Part shown: positions 45,286 to 57,237 of the stretch, piece by piece
Layout: the number at the start of each line of letters is the position of its first letter
How positions within the stretch are numbered: the first letter of the stretch is position 1
DNA from: Pyrocephalus nanus
Taxonomy: Eukaryota; Chordata; Aves; Passeriformes; Tyrannidae
DNA: 64,000 bases
Assembly: GCA_038380795.1 (NCBI GenBank)
Contig: CM076261.1
Coordinates: 34,869,866-34,933,865 of the forward strand
Reading direction: 5' to 3'
The notes under the pieces: generated by a model
Databases searched by the model: none
Seen by the model: only the letters and a program-made list of their open reading frames with translations
Told to the model about the DNA's origin: nothing
Position numbers and translations under genes: made by a program

Positions 45286-47277
45286 CCCTCTGGGCAAAGG
45301 GACCTCCCTGGCATCCCCGGGGCAGGGATAGCGAAGAGTCCGGGGGGCACCTTCAGGCTGCCCCGGCCGGCTTAGCGCTGGGCGACCCCCCTGTAAGCAG
45401 GGCTGGGTCTTTGTGTTGCTTGTCGTCGGCCTTTTGCCCTCGTGCTCCTGAGGCTGCCCGGAGAGAGGCTGAAGCACCCTGTAAGCAGGGTGAGAGCCCC
45501 CGTCTCCGCACCCGAGGGGGGGAAACGGAGCTCTCCCGACCCCCGGCCCACCCTGTAAGCAGGGCAGGGCTTTTCCCCTTGGCACCTTGGTGCCCGCTGG
45601 CGGCCCCTGGCCAGAGCGAGGCCCCTGCAGTCGGGGTGCGTCACAGCCTCTGCGCCTTGGCCAGCCGTGAAGCCCCTCAGCGCGTCGAGGCCCTTCTGGC
45701 CCGTGCGCAGCCCGGGGGCGGGTCTGAGGCTCTCCTCTCCTGCTCGACGGCAGACAGGGCTGGCTCCCCCCACGTTGGCGCACAGAGCTCGCTCCCCCTT
45801 CTGGGACGTTCCCCCCCTTTGTGTCTTTGTGTCTTTGTGGGTGTGAGTGAGTGAGCAAGCGAGCTTGTCCTTTAGCCCCCGTAGAAACTAGAGAGCAGTG
45901 TAGCTTAGACTTCCCAGGAGGGAAAGAGGGGCTCTGTGCAGCAACCGGGGGCTGCCCTGTAAAGCCGCGGGCGGAGACACGGCCCGGCCTTGCCCCTCGT
46001 TCCCGAGGAGGGAGCGAAGCCCCTTAGTGGTGGCGCGGGCACCGTGACCCGGCTGTAGCCAGGGCCTGGGGTGCGTGCCCGCGCGGCGGGGCTGCCTGTC
46101 CTGGCTGGTGACGGGCCAGCGTGGCACGTCCCCCCCGCCCCCCACCCCGTCCTCGGGGCTGGGGCCCTGTCCCCCCGGCCTTGGGCCGTGTTAGGCCACC
46201 CTTGGGAGTGCCGGGCCTCAGGGGGGGCGGCCCCGTAAGTGGGGCTTTGTGCGTCCCCCCTGCTCGGCGGGCGGTTGGAGGGACCCCCCTGTAATCAGGC
46301 GGGTGTCCCGCGGGGTCCCCGGCCTTTCACAGGCGTGGGGCTGGGCGTGTGCCCTCCCTGTCCCCGGGGCTCACCTGGAGGCCTTTAGGCCATGAGCTCC
46401 ACTGCCTGGCAGTGGAGTCTCCTTGCCCTTGCTGCGGGGGAAGGCCGAGCTCCGTGGCTCCCTGGGTGGGGACCCGCCCGTAAGCGGGGTCTGGGTCTGG
46501 GAGCCTTTGTGCTCCCTCGACTGGCAGCCTGTGCGGGGCGACCGCCCCGTTAGCGGGGAGCGGGTCGGGTGCCCCCGGAGCGGAGAGAAGGAGCCTCCGT
46601 GGGCCCTTGGGCCCAGGGCCCCCCTGTAAGTCGTGGAGTAAGTGCCCTGGAGTCCCGGGCACTTTGCGGTCCAGGCAGCGGCTGGAGCCCCCTGTAAGCA
46701 GGGCGGCAGCCTCCCTGACCGCTGGTTCGCATGCCCAGCTGCCTTTGCCCAGAGGGCCCGGCTCCCAGCAGCAGATGGGACCGCGCCGCGCGTCGCTGTG
46801 GTGAGTCAAAGTGCCGTTTGGAGGGTTTTGGGGGCGGGGTGGCCTGTGGGGGGGGCGGCTGGTGGCTTGGGGATGTGCCTCTGGGGGTGCATGCCGGGGC
46901 CCGGTTTCCCTCCCGGGGAGGAGCTGGGGGTTGTGGGGCCCAAGTGCGTCCTCCTGCCTTGGCGGAAGCCGTCGCAGAAGAGAGCCAGAGGCATGGATGG
47001 CGTGGGACGGCGGCGCCGCCGTGGGAAGCCGGTGAGGGGAGGCAAGCTGAACTTGGGGGGTGGTGCGGAGATGTGGGGGTCCCGCGGGTGGGCAGGTGGT
47101 GGCTTGGACAGCTGCCTCTGGGTCCTAGCTTCCTTTCCTTCAGCGGAAGGAGTTGGAGCTCCTCAGTGCCAACTGTGTCCTCCTGCCTCGTCAGGAGCTG
47201 TGTCGAGAAGACAGCAGAGGCACCGGCGTGGGCAAGAAGAGCGGCGGCTTGGAGCTGAGGAGGGGGCGCGAGAAGGG
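45286..47277. repeat. Macrosatellite unit 17
   Basis: M1 is A. Private T at 45668 and A at 46773 are both CpG transitions. M4 is G (47259). Confidence 0.95.
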
Positions 47278-49269
47278 CCCTCTGGGCAAAGGGACCTCCC
47301 TGGCATCCCCAGGGCAGGGATAGCGAAGAGTCCGGGGGGCACCTTCAGGCTGCCCCGGCCGGCTTAGCGCTGGGCGACCCCCCTGTAAGCAGGGCTGGGT
47401 CTTTGTGTTGCTTGTCGTCGGCCTTTTGCCCTCGTGCTCCTGAGGCTGCCCGGAGAGAGGCTGAAGCACCCTGTAAGCAGGGTGAGAGCCCCCGTCTCCG
47501 CACCCGAGGGGGGGAAACGGAGCTCTCCCGACCCCCGGCCCACCCTGTAAGCAGGGCAGGGCTTTTCCCCTTGGCACCTTGGTGCCCGCTGGCGGCCCCT
47601 GGCCAGAGCGAGGCCCCTGTAGTCGGGGTGCGTCACAGCCTCTGCGCCTTGGCCAGCCGCGAAGCCCCTCAGCGCGTCGAGGCCCTTCTGGCCCGTGCGC
47701 AGCCCGGGGGCGGGTCTGAGGCTCTCCTCTCCTGCTCGACGGCAGACAGGGCTGGCTCCCCCCACGTTGGCGCACAGAGCTCGCTCCCCCTTCTGGGACG
47801 TTCCCCCCCTTTGTGTCTTTGTGTCTTTGTGGGTGTGAGTGAGTGAGCAAGCGAGCTTGTCCTTTAGCCCCCGTAGAAACTAGAGAGCAGTGTAGCTTAG
47901 ACTTCCCAGGAGGGAAAGAGGGGCTCTGTGCAGCAACCGGGGGCTGCCCTGTAAAGCCGCGGGCGGAGACACGGCCCGGCCTTGCCCCTCGTTCCCGAGG
48001 AGGGAGCGAAGCCCCTTAGTGGTGGCGCGGGCACCGTGACCCGGCTGTGGCCAGGGCCTGGGGTGCGTGCCCGCGCGGCGGGGCTGCCTGTCCTGGCTGG
48101 TGACGGGCCAGCGTGGCACGTCCCCCCCGCCCCCCACCCCGTCCTCGGGGCTGGGGCCCTGTCCCCCCGGCCTTGGGCCGTGTTAGGCCACCCTTGGGAG
48201 TGCCGGGCCTCAGGGGGGGCGGCCCCGTAAGTGGGGCTTTGTGCGTCCCCCCTGCTCGGCGGGCGGTTGGAGGGACCCCCCTGTAATCAGGCGGGTGTCC
48301 CGCGGGGTCCCCGGCCTTTCACAGGCGTGGGGCTGGGCGTGTGCCCTCCCTGTCCCCGGGGCTCACCTGGAGGCCTTTAGGCCATGAGCTCCACTGCCTG
48401 GCAGTGGAGTCTCCTTGCCCTTGCTGCGGGGGAAGGCCGAGCTCCGTGGCTCCCTGGGTGGGGACCCGCCCGTAAGCGGGGTCTGGGTCTGGGAGCCTTT
48501 GTGCTCCCTCGACTGGCAGCCTGTGCGGGGCGACCGCCCCGTTAGCGGGGAGCGGGTCGGGTGCCCCCGGAGCGGAGAGAAGGAGCCTCCGTGGGCCCTT
48601 GGGCCCAGGGCCCCCCTGTAAGTCGTGGAGTAAGTGCCCTGGAGTCCCGGGCACTTTGCGGTCCAGGCAGCGGCTGGAGCCCCCTGTAAGCAGGGCGGCA
48701 GCCTCCCTGACCGCTGGTTCGCATGCCCAGCTGCCTTTGCCCAGAGGGCCCGGCTCCCAGCAGCGGATGGGACCGCGCCGCGCGTCGCTGTGGTGAGTCA
48801 AAGTGCCGTTTGGAGGGTTTTGGGGGCGGGGTGGCCTGTGGGGGGGGCGGCTGGTGGCTTGGGGATGTGCCTCTGGGGGTGCATGCCGGGGCCCGGTTTC
48901 CCTCCCGGGGAGGAGCTGGGGGTTGTGGGGCCCAAGTGCGTCCTCCTGCCTTGGCGGAAGCCGTCGCAGAAGAGAGCCAGAGGCATGGATGGCGTGGGAC
49001 GGCGGCGCCGCCGTGGGAAGCCGGTGAGGGGAGGCAAGCTGAACTTGGGGGGTGGTGCGGAGATGTGGGGGTCCCGCGGGTGGGCAGGTGGTGGCTTGGA
49101 CAGCTGCCTCTGGGTCCTAGCTTCCTTTCCTTCAGCGGAAGGAGTTGGAGCTCCTCAGTGCCAACTGTGTCCTCCTGCCTCGTCAGGAGCTGTGTCGAGA
49201 AGACAGCAGAGGCACCGGCGTGGGCAAGAAGAGCGGCGGCTTGGAGCTGAAGAGGGGGCGCGAGAAGGG
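47278..49269. repeat. Macrosatellite unit 18
   Basis: Private A at 47311 and G at 48049. M2 is T (47620) and M1 is A. The 48049 change removes a TAG and lengthens a chance + strand frame. Confidence 0.95.
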
Positions 49270-51261
49270 CCCTCTGGGCAAAGGGACCTCCCTGGCATCC
49301 CCGGGGCAGGGATAGCGAAGAGTCCGGGGGGCACCTTCAGGCTGCCCCGGCCGGCTTAGCGCTGGGCGACCCCCCTGTAAGCAGGGCTGGGTCTTTGTGT
49401 TGCTTGTCGTCGGCCTTTTGCCCTCGTGCTCCTGAGGCTGCCCGGAGAGAGGCTGAAGCACCCTGTAAGCAGGGTGAGAGCCCCCGTCTCCGCACCCGAG
49501 GGGGGGAAACGGAGCTCTCCCGACCCCCGGCCCACCCTGTAAGCAGGGCAGGGCTTTTCCCCTTGGCACCTTGGTGCCCGCTGGCGGCCCCTGGCCAGAG
49601 CGAGGCCCCTGCAGTCGGGGTGCGTCACAGCCTCTGCGCCTTGGCCAGCCGCGAAGCCCCTCAGCGCGTCGAGGCCCTTCTGGCCCGTGCGCAGCCCGGG
49701 GGCGGGTCTGAGGCTCTCCTCTCCTGCTCGACGGCAGACAGGGCTGGCTCCCCCCACGTTGGCGCACAGAGCTCGCTCCCCCTTCTGGGACGTTCCCCCC
49801 CTTTGTGTCTTTGTGTCTTTGTGGGTGTGAGTGAGTGAGCAAGCGAGCTTGTCCTTTAGCCCCCGTAGAAACTAGAGAGCAGTGTAGCTTAGACTTCCCA
49901 GGAGGGAAAGAGGGGCTCTGTGCAGCAACCGGGGGCTGCCCTGTAAAGCCGCGGGCGGAGACACGGCCCGGCCTTGCCCCTCGTTCCCGAGGAGGGAGCG
50001 AAGCCCCTTAGTGGTGGCGCGGGCACCGTGACCCGGCTGTAGCCAGGGCCTGGGGTGCGTGCCCGCGCGGCGGGGCTACCTGTCCTGGCTGGTGACGGGC
50101 CAGCGTGGCACGTCCCCCCCGCCCCCCACCCCGTCCTCGGGGCTGGGGCCCTGTCCCCCCGGCCTTGGGCCGTGTTAGGCCACCCTTGGGAGTGCCGGGC
50201 CTCAGGGGGGGCGGCCCCGTAAGTGGGGCTTTGTGCGTCCCCCCTGCTCGGCGGGCGGTTGGAGGGACCCCCCTGTAATCAGGCGGGTGTCCCGCGGGGT
50301 CCCCGGCCTTTCACAGGTGTGGGGCTGGGCGTGTGCCCTCCCTGTCCCCGGGGCTCACCTGGAGGCCTTTAGGCCATGAGCTCCACTGCCTGGCAGTGGA
50401 GTCTCCTTGCCCTTGCTGCGGGGGAAGGCCGAGCTCCGTGGCTCCCTGGGTGGGGACCCGCCCGTAAGCGGGGTCTGGGTCTGGGAGCCTTTGTGCTCCC
50501 TCGACTGGCAGCCTGTGCGGGGCGACCGCCCCGTTAGCGGGGAGCGGGTCGGGTGCCCCCGGAGCGGAGAGAAGGAGCCTCCGTGGGCCCTTGGGCCCAG
50601 GGCCCCCCTGTAAGTCGTGGAGTAAGTGCCCTGGAGTCCCGGGCACTTTGCGGTCCAGGCAGCGGCTGGAGCCCCCTGTAAGCAGGGCGGCAGCCTCCCT
50701 GACCGCTGGTTCGCATGCCCAGCTGCCTTTGCCCAGAGGGCCCGGCTCCCAGCAGCGGATGGGACCGCGCCGCGCGTCGCTGTGGTGAGTCAAAGTGCCG
50801 TTTGGAGGGTTTTGGGGGCGGGGTGGCCTGTGGGGGGGGCGGCTGGTGGCTTGGGGATGTGCCTCTGGGGGTGCATGCCGGGGCCCGGTTTCCCTCCCGG
50901 GGAGGAGCTGGGGGTTGTGGGGCCCAAGTGCGTCCTCCTGCCTTGGCGGAAGCCGTCGCAGAAGAGAGCCAGAGGCATGGATGGCGTGGGACGGCGGCGC
51001 CGCCGTGGGAAGCCGGTGAGGGGAGGCAAGCTGAACTTGGGGGGTGGTGCGGAGATGTGGGGGTCCCGCGGGTGGGCAGGTGGTGGCTTGGACAGCTGCC
51101 TCTGGGTCCTAGCTTCCTTTCCTTCAGCGGAAGGAGTTGGAGCTCCTCAGTGCCAACTGTGTCCTCCTGCCTCGTCAGGAGCTGTGTCGAGAAGACAGCA
51201 GAGGCACCGGCGTGGGCAAGAAGAGCGGCGGCTTGGAGCTGAAGAGGGGGCGCGAGAAGGG
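49270..51261. repeat. Macrosatellite unit 19
   Basis: M1 is A. Private A at 50078 and T at 50318. Confidence 0.95.
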
Positions 51262-53253
51262 CCCTCTGGGCAAAGGGACCTCCCTGGCATCCCCGGGGCA
51301 GGGATAGCGAAGAGTCCGGGGGGCACCTTCAGGCTGCCCCGGCCGGCTTAGCGCTGGGCGACCCCCCTGTAAGCAGGGCTGGGTCTTTGTGTTGCTTGTC
51401 GTCGGCCTTTTGCCCTCGTGCTCCTGAGGCTGCCCGGAGAGAGGCTGAAGCACCCTGTAAGCAGGGTGAGAGCCCCCGTCTCCGCACCCGAGGGGGGGAA
51501 ACGGAGCTCTCCCGACCCCCGGCCCACCCTGTAAGCAGGGCAGGGCTTTTCCCCTTGGCACCTTGGTGCCCGCTGGCGGCCCCTGGCCAGAGCGAGGCCC
51601 CTGCAGTCGGGGTGCGTCACAGCCTCTGCGCCTTGGCCAGCCGCGAAGCCCCTCAGCGCGTCGAGGCCCTTCTGGCCCGTGCGCAGCCCGGGGGCGGGTC
51701 TGAGGCTCTCCTCTCCTGCTCGACGGCAGACAGGGCTGGCTCCCCCCACGTTGGCGCACAGAGCTCGCTCCCCCTTCTGGGACGTTCCCCCCCTTTGTGT
51801 CTTTGTGTCTTTGTGGGTGTGAGTGAGTGAGCAAGCGAGCTTGTCCTTTAGCCCCCGTAGAAACTAGAGAGCAGTGTAGCTTAGACTTCCCAGGAGGGAA
51901 AGAGGGGCTCTGTGCAGCAACCGGGGGCTGCCCTGTAAAGCCGCGGGCGGAGACACGGCCCGGCCTTGCCCCTCGTTCCCGAGGAGGGAGCGAAGCCCCT
52001 TAGTGGTGGCGCGGGCACCGTGACCCGGCTGTAGCCAGGGCCTGGGGTGCGTGCCCGCGCGGCGGGGCTGCCTGTCCTGGCTGGTGACGGGCCAGCGTGG
52101 CACGTCCCCCCCGCCCCCCACCCCGTCCTCGGGGCTGGGGCCCTGTCCCCCCGGCCTTGGGCCGTGTTAGGCCACCCTTGGGAGTGCCGGGCCTCAGGGG
52201 GGGCGGCCCCGTAAGTGGGGCTTTGTGCGTCCCCCCTGCTCGGCGGGCGGTTGGAGGGACCCCCCTGTAATCAGGCGGGTGTCCCGCGGGGTCCCCGGCC
52301 TTTCACAGGCGTGGGGCTGGGCGTGTGCCCTCCCTGTCCCCGGGGCTCACCTGGAGGCCTTTAGGCCATGAGCTCCACTGCCTGGCAGTGGAGTCTCCTT
52401 GCCCTTGCTGCGGGGGAAGGCCGAGCTCCGTGGCTCCCTGGGTGGGGACCCGCCCGTAAGCGGGGTCTTGGTCTGGGAGCCTTTGTGCTCCCTCGACTGG
52501 CAGCCTGTGCGGGGCGACCGCCCCGTTAGCGGGGAGCGGGTCGGGTGCCCCCGGAGCGGAGAGAAGGAGCCTCCGTGGGCCCTTGGGCCCAGGGCCCCCC
52601 TGTAAGTCGTGGAGTAAGTGCCCTGGAGTCCCGGGCACTTTGCGGTCCAGGCAGCGGCTGGAGCCCCCTGTAAGCAGGGCGGCAGCCTCCCTGACCGCTG
52701 GTTCGCATGCCCAGCTGCCTTTGCCCAGAGGGCCCGGCTCCCAGCAGCGGATGGGACCGCGCCGCGCGTCGCTGTGGTGAGTCAAAGTGCCGTTTGGAGG
52801 GTTTTGGGGGCGGGGTGGCCTGTGGGGGGGGCGGCTGGTGGCTTGGGGATGTGCCTCTGGGGGTGCATGCCGGGGCCCGGTTTCCCTCCCGGGGAGGAGC
52901 TGGGGGTTGTGGGGCCCAAGTGCGTCCTCCTGCCTTGGCGGAAGCCGTCGCAGAAGAGAGCCAGAGGCATGGATGGCGTGGGACGGCGGCGCCGCCGTGG
53001 GAAGCCGGTGAGTGGAGGCAAGCTGAACTTGGGGGGTGGTGCGGAGATGTGGGGGTCCCGCGGGTGGGCAGGTGGTGGCTTGGACAGCTGCCTCTGGGTC
53101 CTAGCTTCCTTTCCTTCAGCGGAAGGAGTTGGAGCTCCTCAGTGCCAACTGTGTCCTCCTGCCTCGTCAGGAGCTGTGTCGAGAAGACAGCAGAGGCACC
53201 GGCGTGGGCAAGAAGAGCGGCGGCTTGGAGCTGAAGAGGGGGCGCGAGAAGGG
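51262..53253. repeat. Macrosatellite unit 20
   Basis: M1 is A. Private T at 52469 and T at 53013; the latter turns the second donor-like GTGAGG into GTGAGT. Confidence 0.95.
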
Positions 53254-55245
53254 CCCTCTGGGCAAAGGGACCTCCCTGGCATCCCCGGGGCAGGGATAGC
53301 GAAGAGTCCGGGGGGCACCTTCAGGCTGCCCCGGCCGGCTTAGCGCTGGGCGACCCCCCTGTAAGCAGGGCTGGGTCTTTGTGTTGCTTGTCGTCGGCCT
53401 TTTGCCCTCGTGCTCCTGAGGCTGCCCGGAGAGAGGCTGAAGCACCCTGTAAGCAGGGTGAGAGCCCCCGTCTCCGCACCCGAGGGGGGGAAACGGAGCT
53501 CTCCCGACCCCCGGCCCACCCTGTAAGCAGGGCAGGGCTTTTCCCCTTGGCACCTTGGTGCCCGCTGGCGGCCCCTGGCCAGAGCGAGGCCCCTGCAGTC
53601 GGGGTGCGTCACAGCCTCTGCGCCTTGGCCAGCCGCGAAGCCCCTCAGCGCGTCGAGGCCCTTCTGGCCCGTGCGCAGCCCGGGGGCGGGTCTGAGGCTC
53701 TCCTCTCCTGCTCGACGGCAGACAGGGCTGGCTCCCCCCACGTTGGCGCACAGAGCTCGCTCCCCCTTCTGGGACGTTCCCCCCCTTTGTGTCTTTGTGT
53801 CTTTGTGGGTGTGAGTGAGTGAGCAAGCGAGCTTGTCCTTTAGCCCCCGTAGAAACTAGAGAGCAGTGTAGCTTAGACTTCCCAGGAGGGAAAGAGGGGC
53901 TCTGTGCAGCAACCGGGGGCTGCCCTGTAAAGCCGCGGGCGGAGACACGGCCCGGCCTTGCCCCTCGTTCCCGAGGAGGGAGCGAAGCCCCTTAGTGGTG
54001 GCGCGGGCACCGTGACCCGGCTGTAGCCAGGGCCTGGGGTGCGTGCCCGCGCGGCGGGGCTGCCTGTCCTGGCTGGTGACGGGCCAGCGTGGCACGTCCC
54101 CCCCGCCCCCCACCCCGTCCTCGGGGCTGGGGCCCTGTCCCCCCGGCCTTGGGCCGTGTTAGGCCACCCTTGGGAGTGCCGGGCCTCAGGGGGGGCGGCC
54201 CCGTAAGTGGGGCTTTGTGCGTCCCCCCTGCTCGGCGGGCGGTTGGAGGGACCCCCCTGTAATCAGGCGGGTGTCCCGCGGGGTCCCCGGCCTTTCACAG
54301 GCGTGGGGCTGGGCGTGTGCCCTCCCTGTCCCCGGGGCTCACCTGGAGGCCTTTAGGCCATGAGCTCCACTGCCTGGCAGTGGAGTCTCCTTGCCCTTGC
54401 TGCGGGGGAAGGCCGAGCTCCGTGGCTCCCTGGGTGGGGACCCGCCCGTAAGCGGGGTCTGGGTCTGGGAGCCTTTGTGCTCCCTCGACTGGCAGCCTGT
54501 GCGGGGCGACCGCCCCGTTAGCGGGGAGCGGGTCGGGTGCCCCCGGAGCGGAGAGAAGGAGCCTCCGTGGGCCCTTGGGCCCAGGGCCCCCCTGTAAGTC
54601 GTGGAGTAAGTGCCCTGGAGTCCCGGGCACTTTGCGGTCCAGGCAGCGGCTGGAGCCCCCTGTAAGCAGGGCGGCAGCCTCCCTGACCGCTGGTTCGCAT
54701 GCCCAGCTGCCTTTGCCCAGAGGGCCCGGCTCCCAGCAGCGGATGGGACCGCGCCGCGCGTCGCTGTGGTGAGTCAAAGTGCCGTTTGGAGGGTTTTGGG
54801 GGCGGGGTGGCCTGTGGGGGGGGCGGCTGGTGGCTTGGGGATGTGCCTCTGGGGGTGCATGCCGGGGCCCGGTTTCCCTCCCGGGGAGGAGCTGGGGGTT
54901 GTGGGGCCCAAGTGCGTCCTCCTGCCTTGGCGGAAGCCGTCGCAGAAGAGAGCCAGAGGCATGGATGGCGTGGGACGGCGGCGCCGCCGTGGGAAGCCGG
55001 TGAGGGGAGGCAAGCTGAACTTGGGGGGTGGTGCGGAGATGTGGGGGTCCCGCGGGTGGGCAGGTGGTGGCTTGGACAGCTGCCTCTGGGTCCTAGCTTC
55101 CTTTCCTTCAGCGGAAGGAGTTGGAGCTCCTCAGTGCCAACTGTGTCCTCCTGCCTCGTCAGGAGCTGTGTCGAGAAGACAGCAGAGGCACCGGCGTGGG
55201 CAAGAAGAGCGGCGGCTTGGAGCTGAAGAGGGGGCGCGAGAAGGG
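53254..55245. repeat. Macrosatellite unit 21
   Basis: Majority sequence with M1 A; no private change was noticed. Confidence 0.95.
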
Positions 55246-57237
55246 CCCTCTGGGCAAAGGGACCTCCCTGGCATCCCCGGGGCAGGGATAGCGAAGAGTC
55301 CGGGGGGCACCTTCAGGCTGCCCCGGCCGGCTTAGCGCTGGGCGACCCCCCTGTAAGCAGGGCTGGGTCTTTGTGTTGCTTGTCGTCGGCCTTTTGCCCT
55401 CGTGCTCCTGAGGCTGCCCGGAGAGAGGCTGAAGCACCCTGTAAGCAGGGTGAGAGCCCCCGTCTCCGCACCCGAGGGGGGGAAACGGAGCTCTCCCGAC
55501 CCCCGGCCCACCCTGTAAGCAGGGCAGGGCTTTTCCCCTTGGCACCTTGGTGCCCGCTGGCGGCCCCTGGCCAGAGCGAGGCCCCTGCAGTCGGGGTGCG
55601 TCACAGCCTCTGCGCCTTGGCCAGCCGCGAAGCCCCTCAGCGCGTCGAGGCCCTTCTGGCCCGTGCGCAGCCCGGGGGCGGGTCTGAGGCTCTCCTCTCC
55701 TGCTCGACGGCAGACAGGGCTGGCTCCCCCCACGTTGGCGCACAGAGCTCGCTCCCCCTTCTGGGACGTTCCCCCCCTTTGTGTCTTTGTGTCTTTGTGG
55801 GTGTGAGTGAGTGAGCAAGCGAGCTTGTCCTTTAGCCCCCGTAGAAACTAGAGAGCAGTGTAGCTTAGACTTCCCAGGAGGGAAAGAGGGGCTCTGTGCA
55901 GCAACCGGGGGCTGCCCTGTAAAGCCGCGGGCGGAGACACGGCCCGGCCTTGCCCCTCGTTCCCGAGGAGGGAGCGAAGCCCCTTAGTGGTGGCGCGGGC
56001 ACCGTGACCCGGCTGTAGCCAGGGCCTGGGGTGCGTGCCCGCGCGGCGGGGCTGCCTGTCCTGGCTGGTGACGGGCCAGCGTGGCACGTCCCCCCCGCCC
56101 CCCACCCCGTCCTCGGGGCTGGGGCCCTGTCCCCCCGGCCTTGGGCCGTGTTAGGCCACCCTTGGGAGTGCCGGGCCTCAGGGGGGGCGGCCCCGTAAGT
56201 GGGGCTTTGTGCGTCCCCCCTGCTCGGCGGGCGGTTGGAGGGACCCCCCTGTAATCAGGCGGGTGTCCCGCGGGGTCCCCGGCCTTTCACAGGCGTGGGG
56301 CTGGGCGTGTGCCCTCCCTGTCCCCGGGGCTCACCTGGAGGCCTTTAGGCCATGAGCTCCACTGCCTGGCAGTGGAGTCTCCTTGCCCTTGCTGCGGGGG
56401 AAGGCCGAGCTCCGTGGCTCCCTGGGTGGGGACCCGCCCGTAAGCGGGGTCTGGGTCTGGGAGCCTTTGTGCTCCCTCGACTGGCAGCCTGTGCGGGGCG
56501 ACCGCCCCGTTAGCGGGGAGCGGGTCGGGTGCCCCCGGAGCGGAGAGAAGGAGCCTCCGTGGGCCCTTGGGCCCAGGGCCCCCCTGTAAGTCGTGGAGTA
56601 AGTGCCCTGGAGTCCCGGGCACTTTGCGGTCCAGGCAGCGGCTGGAGCCCCCTGTAAGCAGGGCGGCAGCCTCCCTGACCGCTGGTTCGCATGCCCAGCT
56701 GCCTTTGCCCAGAGGGCCCGGCTCCCAGCAGCGGATGGGACCGCGCCGCGCGTCGCTGTGGTGAGTCAAAGTGCCGTTTGGAGGGTTTTGGGGGCGGGGT
56801 GGCCTGTGGGGGGGGCGGCTGGTGGCTTGGGGATGTGCCTCTGGGGGTGCATGCCGGGGCCCGGTTTCCCTCCCGGGGAGGAGCTGGGGGTTGTGGGGCC
56901 CAAGTGCGTCCTCCTGCCTTGGCGGAAGCCGTCGCAGAAGAGAGCCAGAGGCATGGATGGCGTGGGACGGCGGCGCCGCCGTGGGAAGCCGGTGAGGGGA
57001 GGCAAGCTGAACTTGGGGGGTGGTGCGGAGATGTGGGGGTCCCGCGGGTGGGCAGGTGGTGGCTTGGACAGCTGCCTCTGGGTCCTAGCTTCCTTTCCTT
57101 CAGCGGAAGGAGTTGGAGCTCCTCAGTGCCAACTGTGTCCTCCTGCCTCGTCAGGAGCTGTGTCGAGAAGACAGCAGAGGCACCGGCGTGGGCAAGAAGA
57201 GCGGCGGCTTGGAGCTGAAGAGGGGGCGCGAGAAGGG
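55246..57237. repeat. Macrosatellite unit 22
   Basis: Majority sequence with M1 A; no private change was noticed, apparently the same as unit 21. Confidence 0.95.
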
